Positions 42,041 through 49,117 of a DNA stretch of 49,117 bases are shown one piece after another (within the stretch, counting starts at the first letter, position 1; each line of letters opens with the position of its first letter). This DNA is from Planctomycetaceae bacterium (GTDB lineage: Bacteria > Planctomycetota > Planctomycetia > Planctomycetales > Planctomycetaceae). The translations under genes were made by a program, and so were the position numbers. Below the pieces are notes generated by a model that saw nothing but the letters and a program-made list of their open reading frames with translations, was not told the origin of the DNA and made no database searches. The DNA is taken from assembly GCA_015485495.1 (NCBI GenBank), contig WFTL01000173.1, forward strand, positions 1 through 49,117. Reading direction: 5' to 3'.

Positions 42041-44716
42041 ATGAGTGTTCCTTCCGGACCGAACATCGAATCGTCGGAAACGTCACAGACGGATCCGGCC
42101 GGCGCAGCCGATGTTCCGCTGGCCAGTCTGCCGCTGGTGGCGGATCGTCAGCAGACGGTCGTGTCATCGGGGTCGTCGCCGGGGGAAACCACCGAAGCAA
42201 CCCGCAGTGATGTGGTCGTCGAAACCGGCGGGGCGTTTCCATCGGAACTGCTGTTCGGCACGGAGGGCTCCGACCACATTCCCGGCGGGATTCGGCTGGG
42301 GCATTTCGAAATCAGCCGGCGGATCGGGGCAGGAGGCATGGGCTATGTCTTTCTGGCCCATGACGTGCTGCTGCGCCGTCCTGTCGCCCTGAAGGTGCTC
42401 AAACCGACCGCAGCTCACGACAGAGCCATGCTGTCCCGGTTTCAGAATGAAGCGCGATCGGCCGCGCTGCTGCAGCACGACAACATCGCTCAGGTCTACT
42501 ACATCGGGGAAGACCGCGGGCTGCATTACATCGCCAGTGAATACGTGGAAGGCCGCACGGTTCGGGACCTGATCGCCGAACAGGGAACTCTGTCGCCGGA
42601 AGATGTGGTGAACTATGCCATCCAGACCACACTGGCTCTGAACCACATGCATTCGACGGGAGTCATCCATCGGGACATCAAGCCGTCCAACCTGATCGTG
42701 ACCGCAGACGGACGCGTCAAGATTGTCGATCTGGGACTTGCCCGGCGTGACAGCCCGGATTCCGTGTGCGATATCACCGTGGCCGGGAGCACCCTGGGAA
42801 CATTCGATTATCTGGCTCCTGAACAGGCACGGGATCCGCGGCAGGCCGATATTCGCAGCGACCTGTATTCTCTGGGGTGCACGCTGTACCACATGCTCAC
42901 CGGGCAGCCCCCGTATCCGGAAGGAACCGCTCTGCAGAAGCTGCTGGATCACCAGGGCAAGGAAGCTCCGGACCCGGCGGACATCAATGACAAAGTTCCG
43001 GAAGAGCTGGCGGATATCGTGCTGACACTGCTGAAAACCGACCCGGAAGATCGGTATCAGACACCTTCCGAACTGCTGACCGATCTGATCGATGTGGCCG
43101 GACTGATGGGACTGCAGGGCATCCCCGCTGATGGCGTCGTCTGGAAGAATTCCGGAAACCGTACGGAACACCGCAGTTCCGGATCGCTGCTGATGGCCAC
43201 AGCCGTGCTGGCAATCTGCGCGGCCGCTCTGATCATGCATCTGGTCCCCCCCGCCCGGTCGACGACAACCTCCATTCCTCCGGTCGACCCGCCGCGTTTC
43301 CAGCGTCCGGTCCGGGTGGAAACGGACGGTGACGGAACCGGAGCCGGCCGCATTCCGCCGATACTCCCCGGAAGTTTCGGCCGCATGCCCGATCTGCTGA
43401 TTCTGCCAGGCACCGCGGCACCGGTCGCTTCGGCTGTCCTGCAGTGGCCATCCGATCTGTCCGATCCATCCGCAGCCGAACCGGCAGCCGTACCGATCCC
43501 GCCGCGTACAGACGTGTTCGTGGCGCTGGCCCCGGACGGCACCCGGACCCCCTTTTCCACGCTCCGTCAGGCACTGTCGCACATCCGATCCGTCGGCGGG
43601 ACCGGACACGTAGTGGAACTGGACTATTCCGGCCTGCCTCCGGAACCGGTTCACAGTCTGCCGCGGCTGGATGGTGTCACGGTCCGCATTTCTGCGGCAC
43701 GTGGCCGGCAGCCGGTCATCGAATACCGCGGAGATCCGGATCAGCCGGGCATGACAAGTCTGTTTCGCCTGCTGAACGGATCATCCCTGACCCTCGAGAA
43801 CGTCACTCTGCGTCTGATTCCGGACCCCGAACGAACCAACCTTCCCTGGACGCTGTTCGACTGCACCGGGACAGCTCATCTGGATCTCCGAAACTGTGCG
43901 ATCCAGGTGGATTCGGAACCGGGAACCCGGACAGACGTGTTTCGTTTCAACGAAACCCCGTCGTCCGTGATGCCTCCGGAAATCACCGTCCGTCTGGACA
44001 GTCTCGCGGTCAGCGGCAGTGCTGATCTGTTCCGCGTTGCTGCTCAGATTTCCGCCTTCCTGCAGATGGATAACTGCGGAGTCGCCGTGACGGGCAGCCT
44101 CATTCACAATACGGGAGGAACGACGGCCGGTCCGGCTGGAACGGTCCGGCTGGAACTGAATCATGTAACAGCCATCACGGGCGCACCGCTGCTTCGCATC
44201 ATCGAACCGGAAGGGGCTCCGCAGCGAGTGGTTTCGGTTCTCGATGTGACCAGCCGGGCATCTGTGTTCTGTGCATCCGGCGAAAACGGAATTCTGGTGG
44301 AATCGCGTGGACCGGAACGACTCGACGAACTCCAGGAACAGCTCATCTGGACCGGCGACTTCGGACTGTACGCCGGTTATTCGGCATTCTGGATTCTGGT
44401 TTCCCGCGACAGCGGTCCGGCCGGAGAAACATTCCGCTTCAGCGACTGGCAGGCCTGGTGGAATCGGCACAGCGAAGGAGCCGAACGGAATGCCCAGCAG
44501 TTCGAATGGACGGATGCCGCCTGGCGTTCGTCAGCAGGAATGGCGCGGGATCTGAGACTGTTTCGGACGGAGTGGTTCGCTGTCGATCCGGCCCGTTTTC
44601 ATACCACGCGCGAACTGCCGCTGGCGGACGGACGGGAGATTCCCGGAGCAGCCGTTCATCGCCTGCCGGAACTGCCCGCCTGGCTGCCGGGACGTCCTGG
44701 CGATCCGGAACTATAA
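42041..44716 (+). CDS. Membrane Ser/Thr protein kinase with a long ectodomain, 891 aa
   Basis: Hanks-type kinase. The N-terminal 85 residues are low in structure. The kinase domain (about 87-355) has the glycine loop IGAGGMGYVF, the lysine in VALKVLK, HRDIKPSN, DLGLARR (DLG in place of DFG, common in this group) and LAPEQ. It should be catalytically active. A TM helix at about 381-402 separates it from an outer part of almost 490 residues with no known kinase sensor domain. From about 500 on there are repeated short strands and turns, for example SSLTLENVTLRL and TAHLDLRNCAIQV, suggesting a right-handed beta-helix like those of carbohydrate-binding or pectin-lyase-like proteins. The ligand is unknown. 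No phosphatase or target gene is adjacent. Confidence 0.9.
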   Translation: MSVPSGPNIESSETSQTDPAGAADVPLASLPLVADRQQTVVSSGSSPGETTEATRSDVVVETGGAFPSELLFGTEGSDHIPGGIRLGHFEISRRIGAGGMGYVFLAHDVLLRRPVALKVLKPTAAHDRAMLSRFQNEARSAALLQHDNIAQVYYIGEDRGLHYIASEYVEGRTVRDLIAEQGTLSPEDVVNYAIQTTLALNHMHSTGVIHRDIKPSNLIVTADGRVKIVDLGLARRDSPDSVCDITVAGSTLGTFDYLAPEQARDPRQADIRSDLYSLGCTLYHMLTGQPPYPEGTALQKLLDHQGKEAPDPADINDKVPEELADIVLTLLKTDPEDRYQTPSELLTDLIDVAGLMGLQGIPADGVVWKNSGNRTEHRSSGSLLMATAVLAICAAALIMHLVPPARSTTTSIPPVDPPRFQRPVRVETDGDGTGAGRIPPILPGSFGRMPDLLILPGTAAPVASAVLQWPSDLSDPSAAEPAAVPIPPRTDVFVALAPDGTRTPFSTLRQALSHIRSVGGTGHVVELDYSGLPPEPVHSLPRLDGVTVRISAARGRQPVIEYRGDPDQPGMTSLFRLLNGSSLTLENVTLRLIPDPERTNLPWTLFDCTGTAHLDLRNCAIQVDSEPGTRTDVFRFNETPSSVMPPEITVRLDSLAVSGSADLFRVAAQISAFLQMDNCGVAVTGSLIHNTGGTTAGPAGTVRLELNHVTAITGAPLLRIIEPEGAPQRVVSVLDVTSRASVFCASGENGILVESRGPERLDELQEQLIWTGDFGLYAGYSAFWILVSRDSGPAGETFRFSDWQAWWNRHSEGAERNAQQFEWTDAAWRSSAGMARDLRLFRTEWFAVDPARFHTTRELPLADGREIPGAAVHRLPELPAWLPGRPGDPEL

Positions 44717-45251
44717 CGAACGCCTGAATTGGAAATCCCGATCCGAATTCATCGTGCCCGCTGACCACCTCAGTGACTGCCTGTGTACCAGATAGTCACC
44801 TCGATGAGGGAAAGGGATTGTCCTGCGGCAGCGGTCTTCAGTTCCCCCGATTTCCCGGTGCACAAACAGACAGCAGGCCTGCAGGACCTGTTGCCGGCAG
44901 AGAACCCGGCGAGAAACGTGCCAGCCGAGGAATGCGACTTTCAGGCCGCATCACTCGCCACCCTGAACAGATGAACTCTCTGAGTTCTCTTCTCTGGTGT
45001 TCGCGGGGGCTGAGACTGGGGCAGGCCCTGAAGATGTCGAACCGGCGCTCTGGCAGCCATTGCCGGCGGTGGGGACAATGTGTGCGGTGCCCGTACGCTG
45101 CGGCCCTCACCCCGGTCCTCTCCCGCAGGAGAGGGAGACATCCCCTTACCTCGGCCGTCTGCTGCAGGAGAGGGAGGCAGTGTGTGTGGAGCCGGACGAG
45201 GAGGCTCGGGAAGCGGTCGGCAGAGACAGGCGCGGATGACGGGAGTTCACG
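44717..45251. other. Intergenic region between kinase and zinc-ribbon protein genes (convergent)
   Basis: 535 bp without a supported gene. The only clear structure is a pair of 39-bp repeats at 45104-45181 with a hairpin. The rest has no motif I recognise. Confidence 0.4.
45104..45181. repeat. Two tandem imperfect 39-bp repeats with a REP-like hairpin
   Basis: The units begin CCCTCACCCCGG (45104) and CCCTTACCTCGG (45143) and both contain GCAGGAGAGGGAG. By eye about 29 of the first 36 positions agree. The first copy folds into a perfect hairpin, CCTCTCC-CGCA-GGAGAGG (45117-45134). The second has lost the left arm. The motif looks like the CCCTCACCCC...CTCTCCC...GAGAGGG class of intergenic repeats seen in many GC-rich genomes. 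Confidence 0.7.
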
Positions 45252-46733
45252 TCAGGACGGTTCATGCAGGGCGTCGGCGGATGCCGGGACGGTCGGTTCG
45301 GCGGACTCCGCAGTCGGCCCGCCGGCGTAGCGTTCGGCCGGGATTTTGGGTCCGCGAAGCACATTTTCCGTCACCTGCTCGATGCGCAGGAGCTGTTCGC
45401 CCAGCACGTTGATGCGGTGGGACACTTCGTAGTTGTTCTGTTCGATGCCGCCGGATACCAGATTGATGACTCCCAGAAACAGGAGCATCTGAGCGACGGT
45501 CGTGACCAGCCAGCCGGTGGGCGTGTATTCCGACATGCCGCCGAAGTGACCGTAGATCACGATGGCCGTTCCCACGGTCAGTCCGAGCACGCCGATGTAG
45601 GCCAGAATCTGACCGGTCAGAGACGTCAGGCTGGAACGGGGTGGCGGAGTCAGATCGAAGTGCGGTCCCCGCATGCCGATCGCTTCGTGCGCTTCGTCGA
45701 CGTAGCGCTGGCGGGAACGGCCCTGACCGCGTACGCGGGTTCCGCTGTCGGCCAGTTCATGCATCGACTGTGCCGAATCGATTCGGAAGCGTCGCGCCGA
45801 CGTGGCATCCTGGGCCCGCGGGTCGACAGCCTGTTCATCGGCTGACGAATCCGGGGATACGGCCGCATCTGCGGGGCCGGAGATCGAAACGGGCCCTGGC
45901 TGGTCGAGCCGATAGGTTTTCTTCACGGTGTCCATCCCCTGAAAAGTGGAGTCCGGAACCGGACGGGGTTCTGCGGAATCGGAACCAGGCGGTGACGCCG
46001 GTCCAGCAGTCGCGCGGCGCGGCAGCGCGCGGCGGACCGCGCGACGGGATTTTGAAGGAGGGGCAGAAGGCGGGTCACCGGCCGAGTGGTCCGTCGCGGC
46101 CGGCTGGTGCGCCGCAGCCGGTGGTCCGGATGCGGCGGACGAAGCGGGTGCATCAGCATCGGCATCAGACCGGCTGTCGACGGAGACGACTGCTTCCGGT
46201 TCTGAATCCCGAGTCGCACCGGAAGAGACGGCATCGGTGTCGGACGAGCGTGTATCGGATGGAGCCGTATCAGACGATGCGGCCGAAGGAGCGGTCGGAA
46301 GCGGGTCCGCGGCAGAAGGTTCATCAGATTCTGCGTCAGAATCATCAGCGGCGGACTGCGACGCATCCGTGCGCTGCTTTCTTCTCAGCGCTTCGGTGAG
46401 GCTGAGGATTTCGGATGATCGGCCGCGATCGGTCTGTTCATGTTGCTGCGGATCTTCGGAGGAGATCTTTGCGTCAGCCGCCCCGGAATCCTCGGATGAT
46501 GTTTCGGAGACAGGATCGCCGGCGTCCTTCAGAGGAGGAATGGAGGGAAACCGGGAGATTTCGTCCAGCAGATCGGCAGATGACCATTTCTGGAGGATAT
46601 CGCGCGCCTGCCGCACCACGGCACTCTGGTTCGTGCCGGTTCCCCAGAACGCCTTGCAGTGAGAACAGCGCAGCCGACCGCTTTCGGGGTCGGTTTCAGC
46701 GGGAGCATCCGTGCTGCATTGCTGACATTTCAT
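45252..46733 (-). CDS. Zinc-ribbon membrane protein with long low-complexity region, 493 aa
   Basis: No named family recognised. The start has four cysteines for a zinc ribbon (C3, C6, C23, C26: KCQQC and CSHCK). Residues about 65-345 are dominated by Ser, Ala, Asp, Pro and Glu and look disordered. Two TM helices follow (about 370-395, GQILAYIGVLGLTVGTAIVI, and about 405-430, MLLFLGVINLVSGG). A C-terminal helix with heptad spacing (YEVSHRINVLGEQLLRIEQV) would form a coiled coil. Zinc ribbon plus disordered linker plus membrane anchor resembles other planctomycete proteins of unknown role. Start ATG 46733 puts the ribbon at the N-terminus. Confidence 0.75.
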   Translation of the reverse strand: MKCQQCSTDAPAETDPESGRLRCSHCKAFWGTGTNQSAVVRQARDILQKWSSADLLDEISRFPSIPPLKDAGDPVSETSSEDSGAADAKISSEDPQQHEQTDRGRSSEILSLTEALRRKQRTDASQSAADDSDAESDEPSAADPLPTAPSAASSDTAPSDTRSSDTDAVSSGATRDSEPEAVVSVDSRSDADADAPASSAASGPPAAAHQPAATDHSAGDPPSAPPSKSRRAVRRALPRRATAGPASPPGSDSAEPRPVPDSTFQGMDTVKKTYRLDQPGPVSISGPADAAVSPDSSADEQAVDPRAQDATSARRFRIDSAQSMHELADSGTRVRGQGRSRQRYVDEAHEAIGMRGPHFDLTPPPRSSLTSLTGQILAYIGVLGLTVGTAIVIYGHFGGMSEYTPTGWLVTTVAQMLLFLGVINLVSGGIEQNNYEVSHRINVLGEQLLRIEQVTENVLRGPKIPAERYAGGPTAESAEPTVPASADALHEPS

Positions 46734-47239
46734 GAATCTGATCCGGTCTGCAGGCTGAGCAGACGGGGGTGTTCTAATCGGGCATCGCCATTCGCGGCAA
46801 GATCAGTCCTCATCCCGCTTTGGGAAAATCCGGGCGAGTCCGGGCAGTCTTCCCGACCCCAACAGACTGCCACAAACCGCACGGTCGAAGCGTTCGGCCG
46901 AGGGATTCTGTAAGTTGAATCGCTTGAAACTGCCGACGACTCATTCCAGACTGTGGTAAGTTTTCATGCTGCGCGACCGGAAAAGTCCGCCTGTCCTGAT
47001 TCTGTGGAATGCCTCTGCCTGAACCAACGACCGTTCTGAATGGCTGAATCCAGGCCCGGGACGGGACTTCGCCAATTCACGCCGCACGAAAACAGCGACC
47101 TGCTTTGACTGGGTGATCTGCCGCACTGACTGGGTGCCGTCGGGGGACGGAGCGGCGGCAGACCGGAGCAGGATCGCCGAATCGTTCTTCCGCTGTCATG
47201 CAGTCATGCGGCGGAGGAACCGGGGAAGTGGGGTTGGCT
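46734..47239. other. Divergent intergenic region upstream of the acyl-CoA ligase
   Basis: 506 bp without a supported gene. TAAGTT occurs twice, at 46911-46916 and 46957-46962, each with -10-like character and no clear -35. It should hold promoters for both neighbours. Confidence 0.3.
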
Positions 47240-48958
47240 ATGTCGACGATGGTTTCTGCGCACACTGCGGATCGGACAGCGACGGCGGATCAGCCGGAAT
47301 TCGAAGTTCCGCGGCATCTGGAATATCCGGATATCCCCGCCTGGGGGCTCATGGACCGGGCGGCCGAACTGATGCCGGGCCGGCTGGCCTGTCACTACAA
47401 CGATCTGGAGTGGTCCTGGGAAGAACTCAACCTGGATGCCATGCGCTGCGCCGACATGCTGCGGCGTCTGGGAATTGAGCCGGGCGATCGTGTCGGAATC
47501 CTGCTGCCCAACTGTCCGGAATACATCATCGCTTTGAACGGCATCTGGCGGGCCGGCGGGATTGCCGTGGCCATCAGTCCGCTGTCGGTGGTGGACGATG
47601 TGGATCGTCTTCTGGAACTGACCGAATGCCGTACGGTCATCTGTCTGGACATGCTGGCTCATCTGCTGACCGGCCAGGCTCGTCCGGAACGCACTCTGTA
47701 CGTGTCGCTGCGACCGCGGCTGCCGCTGTTTCAGCAGATCGGTTACCTGTTTCTGCGACGTCGGCGAACGGGAAGCTGGTGGCTGTCGGTCAGCGACCGG
47801 GTGAGCTGGTTCTGGGATGAAATGAAAGAAGCGGTCCCCGTGCGGACTCCGCGGGTGATCCAGCAGCGGAACGATCCGGCCTATATTCTGGCGACCGGCG
47901 GCACCACGGGAGACCCCAAGGCCGTGACACTCAGCCACGGCAACCTGGTCAGCAATGCCTGGCAGCAGTACTACTGGGCCGGCGGAGTCATTGGGAAGGA
48001 ATCCATGCTGGCGGTGCTGCCCTTCTTTCACAGTTATGGCCTGTCGGCCACTGTGCTCAGCGGGGCCGCCTGCGTGGCGTCGCTGTATCTGGACCACCGG
48101 TTCAGTGTGCGGCAGACCATTCGTCTCATCGAAAAACACCGCCCCACCATTTTTCACGCCGTGCCGGCCATGCTGGTGGCTTTGAACGCTCACCTGCGCC
48201 GCTATCCGGCCGACCTGAGTTCGCTGAAGTGGGTCATGAGTGGCGGAGCGAGTCTGCCGCAGGATGTGGCCCGGGAATTCGCGTCGCATACCGGGGGGCT
48301 GGTCGTCGAGGGATACGGCCTGTCAGAAGCGTCTCCCGTGACGCATGCCGGACCGCTGAATTTTCCGTCGGAACCCGGCACGATCGGCCTGCCGATGCCC
48401 GATACCGAGTGCCGCATTGTCAGTCCGGAGGACGAAACAACGGATGTTCCGGACGGGGAAACCGGTGAACTTCTCGTCCGCGGTCCCCAGGTGATGCTGG
48501 GCTACTGGAAGAACGAAGAAGCCACACGTCAGGCGATTCGTGACGGCTGGCTGTATACGGGCGATCTGGCCGTCAGACAGCCGGACGGGTTCTACCGGAT
48601 TGTTGAGCGGAAAAAGGATCTGATCATCACATCCGGATTCAACGTGTATCCTCAGGAAGTCGAGGAAGCTCTGCTGACCTGTCCGGGAGTCGCCGAAGCG
48701 GCGGTGGTGGGGGTGCCCGATGAAAAACGGGGGGAACTGGTCAAAGCGTTTCTCGTGATGGAATCCCGCCGACTGTGGGATGAAGACGCCATCATGGCCT
48801 GGTGTCGCAAACATCTGGCCGCTCACAAACGCCCCCGCGTGATCGAACACTGCCCGGACGGCCTGCCCCGCAATTTTCTCGGTAAACTGCTCCGCCGGAA
48901 ACTCCGGGAACCGGAAGCGGCATCGCAGGCCCCGGCAGAGGATCCCTCGTCTTCCTGA
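47240..48958 (+). CDS. Long-chain fatty acid--CoA ligase family protein, 572 aa
   Basis: An ANL-superfamily enzyme that activates a carboxylic acid as acyl-AMP and transfers it to CoA. Signatures are ILATGGTTGDPKAVTLSHGN (ATP-binding), VEGYGLSEASPVTH, DGWLYTGDL and VERKKDLIITSGFNVYPQEV. The C-terminal lysine lies in LPRNFLGKLLRRKLR. Motifs favour a long- or medium-chain acyl-CoA synthetase. An internal amphipathic region (about 165-190, LFQQIGYLFLRRRR) is also typical of the membrane-bound type. GGGGAAGTGGGG precedes ATG 47240. It stands alone at the right end. The exact substrate is not determined. Confidence 0.92.
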   Translation: MSTMVSAHTADRTATADQPEFEVPRHLEYPDIPAWGLMDRAAELMPGRLACHYNDLEWSWEELNLDAMRCADMLRRLGIEPGDRVGILLPNCPEYIIALNGIWRAGGIAVAISPLSVVDDVDRLLELTECRTVICLDMLAHLLTGQARPERTLYVSLRPRLPLFQQIGYLFLRRRRTGSWWLSVSDRVSWFWDEMKEAVPVRTPRVIQQRNDPAYILATGGTTGDPKAVTLSHGNLVSNAWQQYYWAGGVIGKESMLAVLPFFHSYGLSATVLSGAACVASLYLDHRFSVRQTIRLIEKHRPTIFHAVPAMLVALNAHLRRYPADLSSLKWVMSGGASLPQDVAREFASHTGGLVVEGYGLSEASPVTHAGPLNFPSEPGTIGLPMPDTECRIVSPEDETTDVPDGETGELLVRGPQVMLGYWKNEEATRQAIRDGWLYTGDLAVRQPDGFYRIVERKKDLIITSGFNVYPQEVEEALLTCPGVAEAAVVGVPDEKRGELVKAFLVMESRRLWDEDAIMAWCRKHLAAHKRPRVIEHCPDGLPRNFLGKLLRRKLREPEAASQAPAEDPSSS

Positions 48959-49117
48959 TTCCCTCTGTCCGGAATCCTGTTCGCTCCCGGAACACTCAGC
49001 GGTATGGACCGTTCGGTGTCCGGCTGCGTGCTCCCGCGTCCCGGAATTCCGCCTCGCGCGGCACAGCAAACGCGGTCTGCAGAACGGTGCTGTGCCGGCA
49101 TCCGTGGTGGGCAACCA
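48959..49117. other. Right-edge stretch without a gene
   Basis: 159 bp after the ligase stop. No terminator hairpin or start of a further gene is evident. Confidence 0.3.

Noticed and set aside
1-49117. CRISPR arrays, insertion sequences, integrases or phage modules
   Set aside because: No regularly spaced repeats, transposase or integrase motifs or terminal inverted repeats were seen. The metallopeptidase alone does not indicate a prophage.

Overview
The window comes from a high-GC member of the Planctomycetota. Markers for that group, all read directly, are a DUF1559 prepilin-like protein (17953-19062), a zinc-ribbon/membrane/carboxypeptidase-regulatory-like protein beside it, a membrane-anchored Ser/Thr kinase with a long ectodomain (42041-44716), a BamA (so a diderm envelope), a DUF1570 lipoprotein, and a pair of genes typical of tetrahydromethanopterin synthesis in bacteria. 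I see no insertion sequences, phage blocks, CRISPR arrays, rRNA or convincing tRNA genes.

Layout: 294-3143 is an MMPL/RND-type exporter. 3407-9756 is a compact co-directional respiratory cluster: Rieske protein, b6-like cytochrome b, an octaheme cytochrome of the hydroxylamine oxidoreductase (HAO) family, a NapA-type periplasmic nitrate reductase, and a tetraheme lipoprotein that looks like a duplicated NapB-type domain. A monoheme protein of unknown role follows (9973-11262). 11862-17653 holds a small metallopeptidase, an inositol monophosphatase, a STAS/sigma-factor pair, an orphan protein with a nuclease-like core, an aminotransferase and an RRM RNA-binding protein. 17953-20211 is the DUF1559 pair. 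20231-22615 is hisH-hisA-queG, followed by an MscS channel and bamA. 26791-28346 is the DUF447/beta-RFAP synthase pair. On the minus strand, ileS-glnD-glycosyltransferase run from 35553 down to 28328. acs is at 36014-37966, and the minus-strand rpmE-prfA-prmC group occupies 40409-37985. The right end carries the DUF1570 lipoprotein, the kinase, an unusual low-complexity membrane protein and an acyl-CoA ligase.

How the genes work together: the most interesting part is 3407-9756. A quinol-oxidising Rieske/cytochrome b module is joined to an HAO-like octaheme protein, a nitrate reductase and a tetraheme electron carrier. I infer a membrane-tethered quinol-to-nitrate chain in which the octaheme protein either handles the nitrite or other N-oxide made by NapA or acts as an electron relay. 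A second notable item is the IleRS at 31855-35553, whose HIGH signature reads GVHH. This corresponds to the GxHH variant reported in mupirocin hyper-resistant type 2 IleRS. Most other genes are ordinary housekeeping functions.
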